NCBI GenBank assembly: GCA_946481355.1
Contig: CAMLNH010000133.1
Span: 1 to 7,357, forward strand
DNA length: 7,357 nucleotides
DNA from: an uncultured Curvibacter sp.
GTDB lineage: Bacteria > Pseudomonadota > Gammaproteobacteria > Burkholderiales > Burkholderiaceae
Direction of reading: 5' to 3'
Part shown: positions 1-6,241 of the stretch, piece after piece
Layout: the number at the start of each line of letters is the position of its first letter
Position numbering within the stretch: position 1 is the stretch's first letter
Made by a program: the position numbers and the translations under genes
The notes under the pieces: generated by a model
The model's input: the letters and a program-made list of their open reading frames with translations, nothing else
Database searches by the model: none
Told to the model about the DNA's origin: nothing

Positions 1-2
1 CC

Positions 3-119
3 TGGCGCGGCGTGAAGGACATGGACAGCAAGATGATCAACTCGGTCATGCGCGGTGTGTTCCTCAAGGACCCGACGCTGCGCCGCGAATTCCTGTCGCT
101 GATTCCCCAAAGGTCCTGA
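3..119 (+). CDS. C-terminal 38 residues of an unrecognised protein (5' end outside window)
   Basis: An open frame enters from the left edge and ends at a TGA at 117-119. The visible tail begins WRGVKDMDSK and ends FLSLIPQRS. It is mixed charged and hydrophobic and looks like a real coding end: of the other two plus frames, one stops after four codons, and the other would run into the BLUF gene with an implausible composition. The tail is too short to assign to a family and I do not recognise it. The next gene starts 2 nt after this stop, and the BLUF ribosome binding site (AAAGG at 109-113) lies inside these last codons, so the two genes are probably co-transcribed and perhaps translationally coupled. 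The identity of this gene would say much about what the BLUF sensor controls. Confidence 0.6.
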   Translation, partial: WRGVKDMDSKMINSVMRGVFLKDPTLRREFLSLIPQRS

Positions 120-121
120 AC

Positions 122-544
122 ATGTTGGTCCGTCTCCTCTACGCCAGCCGCGCCGTCGATGCCAGCCCGGCGGCCATCGAGAACATCCTCACGCAGTCGC
201 GCCAGTACAACCCGACCTGTGGCATCACCGGCATTCTCTGCTATGGCGGCGGCATCTTCCTGCAGGCCATCGAGGGCGGGCGCAGTGCCGTCAGCGATCT
301 GTACGGTCACATCCAGCGTGATGTGCGCCACAAGGACGTGGTGCTGCTGCACTACGAGGAGATCGCCGAGCGTCGTTTCGGCGGCTGGACCATGGGCCAG
401 GTCAATCTGGCGCGCATCAACACCTCCATCGTGTTGAAGTACTCGGAGAAGCCTGAGCTCGATCCCTATGCGGTGTCGGGCAAGGTCTCGCTGGCCTTGC
501 TCGAAGAGCTAATGGCGACGGCCTCCATCATCGGCCGCAGCTAA
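122..544 (+). CDS. Single-domain BLUF blue-light sensor (FAD-binding)
   Basis: 140-residue protein. The BLUF domain fills residues 1-93 or so and a helical C-terminal tail of about 45 residues follows, as in short BLUF proteins such as PixD. Known BLUF photochemistry uses a Tyr/Gln/Asn network around the flavin. Here the counterparts are Tyr7 (LLYAS), Asn30 (just before Pro31 in YNPTCGITG), Gln48 (FLQAIEG), and Trp89/Met91 (FGGWTMG), so the photocycle should be intact. There is no fused EAL, GGDEF or cyclase output domain, so signalling must go through a partner protein. The ATG at 122 is chosen because it gives the standard family N-terminus and has AAAGG 8 nt upstream. It follows the upstream gene by 2 nt and converges on a GGDEF/MinD-like pair. 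A BLUF role in c-di-GMP control is known in other bacteria; here it is only suggested by proximity. Confidence 0.93.
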   Translation: MLVRLLYASRAVDASPAAIENILTQSRQYNPTCGITGILCYGGGIFLQAIEGGRSAVSDLYGHIQRDVRHKDVVLLHYEEIAERRFGGWTMGQVNLARINTSIVLKYSEKPELDPYAVSGKVSLALLEELMATASIIGRS

Positions 545-749
545 AAACTGGCGAATAAATCTACTGCGCAACTCGATCGCGGCGTTGGGCGGTGGTGGCT
601 CCGGCCGCTGCGCTTAACTTTCGCGGCGCGAAAGTGAGCCTTGCCGCAACTTCGTTGTCGGAATCCTCACGTACCTGAAGTACGTTCCGGTTCCTGCGTT
701 CCATCCGCCTTGCGCCTGGGCCGCTCGCTACGATTTCTTCGCCAGTTTT
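544..749. repeat. 206-bp intergenic palindromic element with 18-bp terminal inverted repeats
   Basis: The left arm 544-561 and right arm 732-749 are inverted copies matching at 17 of 18 positions (left reads AAAACTGGCGAATAAATC; the only difference from the reverse complement of the right arm is T at 556). Three smaller inverted repeats lie inside: a perfect 8-bp stem at 617-624/628-635 (loop GGC), CAAC/GTTG at 647-650/654-657, and a perfect 6-bp stem ACGTAC/GTACGT at 669-674/680-685 inside a longer imperfect hairpin at 660-694. No credible ORF is present. It fills the gap between two convergent genes, and the last base of the BLUF stop codon is its first base. It resembles dispersed intergenic repeats I associate with Comamonadaceae, but copy number cannot be checked here. 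It could be MITE- or REP-like, and may also act as a two-way transcription barrier. Confidence 0.6.
617..635. terminator. Perfect 8-bp stem-loop between convergent genes (possible bidirectional terminator)
   Basis: ACTTTCGC (617-624) pairs exactly with GCGAAAGT (628-635) across a 3-nt loop. It lies about 75 nt past the BLUF stop and about 135 nt past the MinD-like stop. No run of T follows on either strand, so it is not a canonical intrinsic terminator. Its position between convergent genes is the main argument for a termination role. Confidence 0.3.
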
Positions 750-770
750 GGCGTAGCTAGGGCGCGAGCC

Positions 771-1601
771 TCAGCTGTTCTTCGGGATGACCGTGTCTTC
801 GATCTTGCCGGCCAGCTGTACCAGGGCCAGGCCGGCCGGGCAGCCAGGGGTGACCTGCATGAGGAGCTGGCGACGCATGATGGCCTGGCGCACGGACGGG
901 TCGACCGGGATGTCGCCCACATGGACCAGCTTGACCGGCTTGCCCGGTTCGCCCGGCACAAAGCGGTCCACCACCTGCTGCAGCTGCACGGTGATGGCGC
1001 GGCCATCACCGGGGCGGGCCGTCTGGTTGACGATCATGCGGATGTTCTGGCGCTTCTGCTGGCCCACGAGCACCTTGATGGTGGCGTAGGCGTCGGTCAG
1101 CGAGGTCGGCTCGGGTGTGACCACGAGCAGCACCTCGGAGGCCAGCGAGACCGCGAACAGCACCACGTCGGAAATGCCGGCGCCCGTGTCGAGCAGGACG
1201 ACGTCGAAACGCGGCACCAGGCTTTCCATCACGCGCAGGAACTCGTCGCGGACCTCGGGTGTGAGGCGCGAGTACTCGACCATGCCTGAACCCGCGAGCA
1301 GCACCGAGAAACCGCCCGGCGCCTTGATGATGGCGTCCTCCAGTTTGGCCTTGCCGGTGAAGACATCGTGCAGCGTGGTCTTGGGGTAGAGGTTGAGCAC
1401 CACGTCCAGATTGGCCAGGCCGAGGTCGGCATCGAGCACGAGCACGCGCAGGCCGCGACGTGCCAGCGCAGCGGCCAGATTGGCGGAGACGAAGGTCTTG
1501 CCCACGCCGCCCTTGCCGCTGGTGATGGCCAGTACCTTGCCCAGGGGTTTGAGGGGGACGGCCGTCGGGGCCGGTTTGTCCTTGTCCAGTTCCTCACTCA
1601 T
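771..1601 (-). CDS. MinD/ParA-family ATPase, FlhG/FleN-like
   Basis: 276-residue P-loop ATPase of the deviant Walker A (MinD/ParA/FlhG) class. Visible motifs are SGKGGVGKTF at 28-37 with signature lysine Lys30 and catalytic Lys35, DADLGLANLD at 57-66, and the Walker B-like LLDTGAGIS with Asp138. PEPTSLTDAY at 163-172 is typical of FlhG/FleN rather than MinD. Such proteins dimerise with ATP, bind membrane or partners, and set polar or mid-cell location; FleN restrains the flagellar regulator FleQ. The N-terminal 20 residues are Lys/Pro-rich and lack the DQAxxLR motif by which FlhG stimulates FlhF, and no flagellar genes are near, so it is probably an FlhG paralogue. The ATG at 1601 overlaps the stop of the upstream GGDEF gene by one base (TGATG), with GAGG 8 nt before it, indicating translational coupling. 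The exact role is unknown. Confidence 0.88.
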   Translation of the reverse strand: MSEELDKDKPAPTAVPLKPLGKVLAITSGKGGVGKTFVSANLAAALARRGLRVLVLDADLGLANLDVVLNLYPKTTLHDVFTGKAKLEDAIIKAPGGFSVLLAGSGMVEYSRLTPEVRDEFLRVMESLVPRFDVVLLDTGAGISDVVLFAVSLASEVLLVVTPEPTSLTDAYATIKVLVGQQKRQNIRMIVNQTARPGDGRAITVQLQQVVDRFVPGEPGKPVKLVHVGDIPVDPSVRQAIMRRQLLMQVTPGCPAGLALVQLAGKIEDTVIPKNS

Positions 1602-2362
1602 CAGCTGAACCTCGGTGTATGGTTGTCGCCCAGTTCACCCCAGGCGCTTTCCGTTGCGGCCAGGCTGCCGAACAGCAGGCTCTTTTCTTCTGCGCTGACG
1701 GAGATGACCTGCTGGTGGTCGATGCAGACCTGGTTGCGGCCCTGGGCCTTGGCCAGGTAGAGCTGGGTGTCGGCACGTTCGATCCACAGATCGGCCGTGG
1801 AGCGCACCCAGACCGGGGCGAAGGCGCCGCCCACGCTGGTGGTGATCTGCAGATTCAGGATGGGTGAGACGGGAATGTCCAGGGCGGCGACCGACTGGCG
1901 GATGCGTTCAGCCACGGTCTCGCCGTAGGCCGCCTGGCAGTCGGGCATGACGATGGCGAACTCTTCACCCCCGTAGCGCGCCACCGTATCCTGCGGGCGC
2001 ACGCAGCCGCTGATGCATTTGGCCACGGCCTGCAGCACCTTGTCGCCGGCCAGGTGGCCGTGGTTGTCGTTGATCTTCTTGAAGTGATCGATGTCGAGCA
2101 TCAGCAACAGCGCCGAATTACCCGAACGCGCCACGATTTCTATCTCGCGCGAGAGCACGGCACGGAAGTGGCGCCGGTTGGCCAGGCCCGTGAGCGGATC
2201 GCGCAGCGAGAGCTCGCACAGGCCGTCGATGATGCGTTGCAGATAGGCGGCGGTGCCCTGCTCCGGCGCGGGCAGTTCCGTACCGCCGTGTTCGAGCAGC
2301 GCGCGCGCGTCGTCCAGGCGCAAGGCGTGCAGATCCAGCAAGGGGAAGGCGGGGGTGGTCAC
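1601..2362 (-). CDS. GGDEF-domain diguanylate cyclase
   Basis: 253 residues, predicted cytoplasmic (no hydrophobic segment). A short N-terminal region (1-47) leads by a helix into a GGDEF domain at about 48-212, starting with the usual DPLTGLANRR (55-64). Asp90 of LDIDHFKKIND and Asn98/Asp99 are conserved metal- and GTP-site residues. The signature is GGEEF (131-135), an active variant. RPQD at 122-125 lies exactly 5 residues before it and forms a complete RxxD inhibitory site, so product feedback is expected. It should make c-di-GMP from two GTP. No sensor domain is recognisable in the N-terminus. A 40-residue tail follows the domain. The start is a GTG at 2362-2360 with no clear Shine-Dalgarno; no in-frame ATG exists near it, so the start is less certain than the domain. 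It is coupled by a one-base overlap to the MinD-like ATPase. Confidence 0.93.
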   Translation of the reverse strand: MTTPAFPLLDLHALRLDDARALLEHGGTELPAPEQGTAAYLQRIIDGLCELSLRDPLTGLANRRHFRAVLSREIEIVARSGNSALLLMLDIDHFKKINDNHGHLAGDKVLQAVAKCISGCVRPQDTVARYGGEEFAIVMPDCQAAYGETVAERIRQSVAALDIPVSPILNLQITTSVGGAFAPVWVRSTADLWIERADTQLYLAKAQGRNQVCIDHQQVISVSAEEKSLLFGSLAATESAWGELGDNHTPRFS

Positions 2363-2473
2363 GGGGGTGTCCGGTTTCGGATGACAAAGTCTAACAGGAG
2401 CCCCACCGGACAGGACGCCGAATTCGCCGGCTTCAGGCCCGCAAATCGGGTCTTCGCCACAGCGTTGCCACGC

Positions 2474-3226
2474 TCAATGCGCCTGGCCGCAGACGGGGCA
2501 GGCCGGGTTGCGTGGCAGCCGGACTTCGTTGAAGGCCATGTGCCGCCCGTCGAGCATGAGCAGGCGACCGGTCAGTGGCGTGCCGGCACCACTGAGCAGC
2601 TTGAGCGCTTCGGCGGCCTGCAAGGTGCCGATGATGCCGACGAGCGGCGCGAACACGCCCATCGTGGCGCAGAGGGCTTCCTCGAAGTTCTCGCGCGGGT
2701 CGAAGACGCAGGCATAGCAGGGGGAGGCTGCGTTGCGTGGGTCGTAGACGGCCAGCTGGCCGTCGAAGCGGATCGCCGCGCCCGAGACCAGGGGCTTGCC
2801 CTGCTGCACGCAGGCGGCATGGATGGCCTGGCGCGTGGCGTAGTTGTCGCTGCAGTCCAGCACCACGTCGGCCGCGCCCACGAGTTCGGCCAGCAGGGCC
2901 GCATCGGCCCGCTGCTGCACGGTGTGGACCTGCACCTCGGGATTGAGCGCCGCCACAGCCTGGCGGATGGAGTCGACCTTCGGCGCGCCCACGCGCGCCA
3001 TGGTGTGCGCGATCTGACGCTGCAGATTGGTGACGTCCACCGCGTCGTGGTCGACCACGGTGAGCCGGCCCACACCAGCCGAGCCGAGGTAGAGGGCCAC
3101 GGGTGAGCCCAGCCCGCCGGCGCCGATGACCAGTGCATGGCTGTCGAGGATGCGCTGCTGGCCCTCGACCCCGATGTCATCGAGCAGGATGTGCCGCGAG
3201 TAGCGCAACAACTGGTCGTCGGTCAT
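2474..3226 (-). CDS. moeB: MoeB/ThiF/HesA-type E1-like adenylyltransferase
   Basis: 250 residues, the normal MoeB/ThiF length. These enzymes adenylate the C-terminal Gly-Gly of a ubiquitin-like sulfur carrier (MoaD for molybdopterin, ThiS for thiazole). Seen here are the nucleotide loop GAGGLGSP (35-42), Asp59/Asp61, and NLQRQ (67-71). The ATP-site residues Arg11, Arg70, Lys83 and Asp127 match E. coli MoeB Arg14, Arg73, Lys86 and Asp130 with a constant offset of 3. Two zinc-binding CxxC pairs are present at Cys170/Cys173 and Cys243/Cys246. Cys186 lies where ThiF has its carrier-linking cysteine. No C-terminal rhodanese domain is fused. There is no moaD, thiS or cofactor gene beside it, so MoeB versus ThiF cannot be decided from context, and one enzyme may serve both. 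The ATG at 3226 gives the standard family start (MTDDQLLRYSRHILL); the upstream GGA is a weak ribosome site. Confidence 0.87.
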   Translation of the reverse strand: MTDDQLLRYSRHILLDDIGVEGQQRILDSHALVIGAGGLGSPVALYLGSAGVGRLTVVDHDAVDVTNLQRQIAHTMARVGAPKVDSIRQAVAALNPEVQVHTVQQRADAALLAELVGAADVVLDCSDNYATRQAIHAACVQQGKPLVSGAAIRFDGQLAVYDPRNAASPCYACVFDPRENFEEALCATMGVFAPLVGIIGTLQAAEALKLLSGAGTPLTGRLLMLDGRHMAFNEVRLPRNPACPVCGQAH

Positions 3227-3283
3227 GGTGAGCGTCCAGCGTCGCTGGCAGCGTCAAGATTTTCGTCGCGGAGCATCGCGGAA

Positions 3284-3359
3284 CCGGCTTGGCCGGGCCG
3301 CTGATGCCGCCCCCTGCAAGGGGGGTGGCGAAGCGAACGAAGGGAGCGCAGCCTGGGGG
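3284..3359. repeat. GC-rich hairpin repeat abutting the ctpA stop codon
   Basis: The gap between ctpA and moeB holds a structured GC-rich stretch beginning at the base after the ctpA stop. Inverted repeats are CCCCCT/AGGGGG at 3310-3315/3319-3324 with a 3-nt loop and CCGGC/GCCGG at 3284-3288/3292-3296 with a 3-nt loop. A second G5 run at 3355-3359 could pair with the same C run. On the minus strand it starts CCCCCAGGCTGCGCTCCC straight after TGA. I associate this kind of sequence with a high-copy intergenic repeat of Comamonadaceae, often lying at stop codons; that is recollection, not a search. It may end or stabilise ctpA transcripts. The rest of the gap, 3227-3283, shows no gene; a TCGCGGA direct repeat occurs at 3266-3272 and 3276-3282. 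Confidence 0.5.
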
Positions 3360-4796
3360 TCAATTCTCTTTTGGCTCTTCCTTGCGCTCGGTCAGCGTCT
3401 TGCTGACCAGGACCGGCAGGCCCTTGAGCTGGTTGAGCGCCTGCTGGAGCTGGAAGTCCTTGTCGCTGCCGACTTCAGGCAAACGGCGCTCGGAGGCTGG
3501 CTTCTTGGCATCCTCCTCCAGCTTCTTGAGTGCAGCGTCGCGGGCCTTTTCGCGTGCTTCGTCCTTCTGCTCCGGGCTCTGGCCGTTGCTCAGGTGCTTG
3601 TCCAGATCGGCTTCGCGCGTGCGCAGCACGGAGAAGATGTTGCCGTCGGCGGTCTCGTCGATCATGACGTCGGGCAGGATGCCCTTGGCCTGGATAGAGC
3701 GACCGGCCGGCGTGTAGTAGCGCGCCGTGGTGATCTTGAGGCCGGTGTCAGGGCCCAGCGGACGCACGGTCTGCACCGATCCCTTGCCGAAAGTCTGGCT
3801 GCCCATGACGGTGGCGCGCTTGTGGTCCTGCAGGGCGCCGGCCACGATCTCGCTGGCCGAGGCCGAGCCTTCGTTGACCAGCACGACCAGCGGCACCTTC
3901 TTGAGTGCGGCCGGCAGGCGGCGCAGCGGGTCGCCGCTGCCACGGCGCTGGTAGTACTCGGGGGCGGCCTTGAAGGTGTACTTGCTTTCGGCGAGCTGAC
4001 CGTTGGTGGAGACCACGGTCACGTTCTCGGGCAGGAAGGCGGCCGAGACGGCCACGGCCGCGTCGAGCAAGCCGCCCGGGTCGTTGCGCAGGTCCAGCAC
4101 CAGGCCCTTGAGCGCCGGGTCCTGTTTGTAGAGTTCCTCGACCTTGCGCACGAAGTCCTCGACCGTGCGTTCCTGGAACTGGCTCAGCCGGATCCAGCCG
4201 TAACCGGGCTCGACCATCTTGCCCTTGACCGACTGGGTCTTGATTTCCTCACGGATGATGGTCACCGGGAAGGAGCGGTTCTCGTCCTTGCGGAAGATGG
4301 TCAGGACCACTTTGGTGTTGGGCTCGCCGCGCATGCGCTTGACGGCCTCGTTGAGGGTCAGGCCCTTGACGGCGGTGTCGTCGATGCGGGTGATCAGGTC
4401 ATTGGTCTTGAGGCCCGCGCGGTAGGCGGGCGATCCCTCGATGGGCGACACGATCTTGACCAGGCCGTCTTCCTGCGTGATCTCGATGCCCACACCGACA
4501 AAGCGACCTGCCGTGCCCTCGCGGAATTCCTTGTAGGACTTCTTGTCGAAGTACTGCGAATGCGGGTCCAGGCTGGAGACCATGCCCGAGATCGCGTCGG
4601 TGATGAGCTTCTTCTCATCGACCGGCTCGACGTAGTCGGTCTTGATCATGCCGAAGACCGCGGCAAGCTGCTGCAGTTCTTCCAGCGGCAGGGGTGCCAC
4701 GCTGTTGCGCGCCACGGTCTGCAGTGAGACGGTGGTGAGCGCGCCGGCGAGCACGCCCAGCGAAATCCAGCCTGCGATTTTCAGTTTCTGACCCAT
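3360..4796 (-). CDS. ctpA: S41-family C-terminal processing protease (CtpA type) with PDZ domain
   Basis: 478 residues. A single hydrophobic segment (about 7-26, after MGQKLK) is an uncleaved anchor or signal peptide, placing the enzyme in the periplasm; no lipobox cysteine is seen. A helical region with the family motif SSLDPHSQYF (74-83) is followed by a PDZ domain (about 98-185; GVGIEI, SPAYRAGL) that selects C-terminal substrate tails. The S41 core then carries the catalytic Ser313 in GSASASEI, Lys338 in TFGKGSVQT and Gln342. The Ser-Lys spacing of 25 matches the family Ser/Lys dyad. The C-terminus (about 400-440) is Lys/Glu/Ala-rich and probably helical. Known relatives process or degrade periplasmic proteins, including cell-wall hydrolases. 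The ATG at 4796 fits the signal peptide and has GAGGG at 4808-4804. It lies 148 bp downstream of gpmA and 133 bp upstream of moeB. Confidence 0.94.
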   Translation of the reverse strand: MGQKLKIAGWISLGVLAGALTTVSLQTVARNSVAPLPLEELQQLAAVFGMIKTDYVEPVDEKKLITDAISGMVSSLDPHSQYFDKKSYKEFREGTAGRFVGVGIEITQEDGLVKIVSPIEGSPAYRAGLKTNDLITRIDDTAVKGLTLNEAVKRMRGEPNTKVVLTIFRKDENRSFPVTIIREEIKTQSVKGKMVEPGYGWIRLSQFQERTVEDFVRKVEELYKQDPALKGLVLDLRNDPGGLLDAAVAVSAAFLPENVTVVSTNGQLAESKYTFKAAPEYYQRRGSGDPLRRLPAALKKVPLVVLVNEGSASASEIVAGALQDHKRATVMGSQTFGKGSVQTVRPLGPDTGLKITTARYYTPAGRSIQAKGILPDVMIDETADGNIFSVLRTREADLDKHLSNGQSPEQKDEAREKARDAALKKLEEDAKKPASERRLPEVGSDKDFQLQQALNQLKGLPVLVSKTLTERKEEPKEN

Positions 4797-4816
4797 GGAT
4801 ATACCCTCGTCGCTTC

Positions 4817-4837
4817 AATATACACGCTTGGAAGCGT
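4817..4837 (-). promoter_or_regulatory. Possible ctpA promoter -10 (TATATT) with adjacent 14-bp palindrome
   Basis: Reading toward ctpA, TATATT (4822-4817) is a fair -10 hexamer. It is preceded one base away by the perfect inverted repeat ACGCTT-GG-AAGCGT (4824-4837), which overlaps the -10/-35 spacer and could be an operator. No convincing -35 is present at 16-18 bp, so this is a weak call that would allow ctpA to be expressed separately from gpmA. Confidence 0.25.
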
Positions 4838-4882
4838 CTTGGCCGCCGGGGTTCCGGCCGCTGGTGACAATTTGTGTGAGTT

Positions 4883-4936
4883 GGTGCTGACCTGCCCCAA
4901 ATGGGGGCGGGCCAGCACCCTGCAAGGCCGGCAGGG
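4883..4936 (-). terminator. Long stem-loop after gpmA, terminator-like without T tract
   Basis: GGTGCTG (4883-4889) pairs with CAGCACC (4913-4919), then after one A·C mismatch 4891-4898 pairs with 4904-4911 (one G·T), leaving a 5-nt loop AAATG. That is 15 pairs in a nearly continuous stem. A second stem, CCCTGC/GCAGGG (4918-4923/4931-4936), sits between it and the gpmA stop. Neither strand has a following T run, so factor-independent termination is doubtful. It could be a Rho-assisted barrier or a 3'-end stabiliser for gpmA mRNA. Confidence 0.4.
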
Positions 4937-4944
4937 CCGTTGCT

Positions 4945-5691
4945 TCAGGCCTTCTTGCCCTGGGTGGCCACCGCGGCGGCGGCACGGGCTGCCGCTTCGG
5001 CGTCACCCAGGTAGTAGTGGCGGATGGGCTTGAGCGCGGCGTCAAGTTCGTAGACCAGCGGGATGCCGTTGGGGATGTTCAGGCCCACGATGTCCTGGTC
5101 GGAGATGCCGTCCAGGTACTTCACCAGCGCCCGGATGGAATTGCCGTGCGCTGCCACCAGCACGCGTTTGCCGCTGCGGATGGCCGGCGCCATCGACTCG
5201 TTCCAGAACGGCAGCACGCGCGCCACCGTGTCCTTCAGGCATTCGGTCAGCGGAATCTGCTCGGGCCGCAGCTTGGCGTAGCGCAGGTCCTGGCGCTGGC
5301 CGCGCGGGTCGGTGGGCTCCAGCGCCGGCGGCGGGGTGTCGTAGCTGCGGCGCCAGATCAGCACCTGCTCGTCGCCGTACTGCTTGGCCATGTCGGCCTT
5401 GTTCAGGCCCTGCAGCGCGCCGTAGTGGCGCTCGTTCAGGCGCCAGTCCTTCACCTCGGGCAGCCAGGTGCGGTCCATCTCCTCGAGCGCGTACCACAGC
5501 GTCCAGATCGCGCGCTTGAGCACCGAGGTGTAGGCCACGTCGAACTCGTAGCCCGCGGCCTTCAGCAGGCGACCGGCCTCCTGGGCCTGCGCGACGCCGG
5601 TGGGCGTCAGCTCCACGTCGGTCCAGCCGGTGAAGCGGTTTTCCAGGTTCCAGGTCGATTCGCCGTGGCGGATGAGCACGAGTTTGTACAT
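4945..5691 (-). CDS. gpmA: 2,3-bisphosphoglycerate-dependent phosphoglycerate mutase
   Basis: 248 residues, the usual GpmA length. It interconverts 3- and 2-phosphoglycerate in glycolysis and gluconeogenesis, in the cytoplasm, through a phosphohistidine. The start [12 protein letters not shown] carries the phosphorylated His9 next to Arg8. Arg60, Glu87 (NERHYG) and His182 (AAHGNS) match E. coli Arg10/His11, Arg62, Glu89 and His184 with a constant offset of 2. The reading frame stays open for 116 codons upstream, but that stretch runs antisense to the rhodanese gene and has no family similarity, so the ATG at 5691 is taken as the start. The sequence just before it is pyrimidine-rich (CCTCTTTCCCC) with no Shine-Dalgarno, which is odd for a central metabolic gene. 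The C-terminal 20 residues are Ala-rich. It is divergent from the rhodanese-grxC-secB-gpsA cluster. Confidence 0.96.
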   Translation of the reverse strand: MYKLVLIRHGESTWNLENRFTGWTDVELTPTGVAQAQEAGRLLKAAGYEFDVAYTSVLKRAIWTLWYALEEMDRTWLPEVKDWRLNERHYGALQGLNKADMAKQYGDEQVLIWRRSYDTPPPALEPTDPRGQRQDLRYAKLRPEQIPLTECLKDTVARVLPFWNESMAPAIRSGKRVLVAAHGNSIRALVKYLDGISDQDIVGLNIPNGIPLVYELDAALKPIRHYYLGDAEAAARAAAAVATQGKKA

Positions 5692-5787
5692 GGGGGCGCG
5701 GGGAAAGAGGTTACGTAGCGGTGATGGGCAGGGCGGATGCGGGTAGGGGTTTGCGGCCCGGGCCCTGCGGCCGCCAGCCCGCCATTT

Positions 5788-5793
5788 TAGAAT
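5788..5793 (+). promoter_or_regulatory. Candidate -10 box (TAGAAT) for the rhodanese-grxC operon
   Basis: TAGAAT differs from the consensus TATAAT at one position and lies 38 nt before the GTG start, in the 139-bp divergent region. The -35 region at 17-bp spacing is GC-rich and matches poorly. I see no clear promoter for gpmA in the same region. Confidence 0.35.
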
Positions 5794-5830
5794 CACGCTC
5801 TTCCCCTGTCGGAAACCTGCAAGGAAACCC

Positions 5831-6238
5831 GTGAAATTCATCATCGACAACTGGGCTCTGATCCTGCTGGCCCTGAGCTCCGGCCTCATGCTGGCCTGGC
5901 CCACCATCCGCAGCGGCGGTGGCGGCGCCCTGACGGCCGCGGCCGCCGTACAGCTGATCAACCGTGAAAAGGCGGTCGTGATCGACGTCTGCGAGCCGGC
6001 TGAGTACGCGGCGGGCCATGTGAGCGGCGCCAAGAACATCCCCTTGGCTCAGCTGGCCCAGCAACTGCCTGCCGCCGTGAAGAACAAGGACCTGCCGGTG
6101 ATCTTCGCCTGTCAGAGCGGTTCGCGTTCGGGCAGTGCAGCCCGCATCGCCAAGGGGCTGGGCTATGCCAAGGCGCAATCCCTGGGTGGCGGTCTGGCCA
6201 GCTGGCGTGCCGCCAGCCTGCCGGTCGAGAAAGGTTGA
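5831..6238 (+). CDS. yibN: Membrane-anchored single-domain rhodanese (YibN-like)
   Basis: 135 residues. An N-terminal membrane segment (about 4-24, [20 protein letters not shown]) and a Gly-rich linker (28-33) precede one rhodanese domain (about 35-132). Rhodaneses carry sulfane sulfur on a cysteine. The active-site loop is Cys94-QSGS-Arg99, and the upstream motif [21 protein letters not shown] is recognisable, but Cys54 stands where Arg is usual (DVRE). The start is GTG at 5831 with AAGGA 5 nt before it. A later ATG would lose the anchor. The gene is followed 3 nt later by grxC, then secB and gpsA, the same order as yibN-grxC-secB-gpsA in E. coli, which supports the name. The physiological sulfur acceptor is unknown. 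Confidence 0.88.
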   Translation: MKFIIDNWALILLALSSGLMLAWPTIRSGGGGALTAAAAVQLINREKAVVIDVCEPAEYAAGHVSGAKNIPLAQLAQQLPAAVKNKDLPVIFACQSGSRSGSAARIAKGLGYAKAQSLGGGLASWRAASLPVEKG

Positions 6239-6241
6239 GCC

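Noticed and set aside
2363..2473. Promoter or terminator in the gap between moeB and the GGDEF gene
   Set aside because: Only a short AGCGT/ACGCT stem overlapping the moeB stop, and no paired -35/-10 hexamers that I would defend.
2054..3106. 350-codon open frame on the plus strand opposite the GGDEF and moeB genes
   Set aside because: Runs antisense across two well-supported genes and their gap, with Arg/Gly/Ala/His-rich shadow composition and no motif.
3225..4727. 500-codon open frame on the plus strand opposite ctpA
   Set aside because: Exactly antisense to a clear S41 protease; its His/Gln/Asp-rich composition is what the complement of GC-rich codons gives, and it has no recognisable domain.
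5692..6039. N-terminal extension of gpmA by 116 residues
   Set aside because: The frame is open upstream but antisense to the rhodanese gene; the family starts at [10 protein letters not shown] and the total length from 5691 is the normal 248.
2474..6238. MoeB-like enzyme and rhodanese as parts of one sulfur-transfer (Uba4/MOCS3-like) system
   Set aside because: They are on opposite strands, separated by ctpA and gpmA, and the rhodanese is membrane-anchored with its own conserved neighbours; no carrier protein gene is present.
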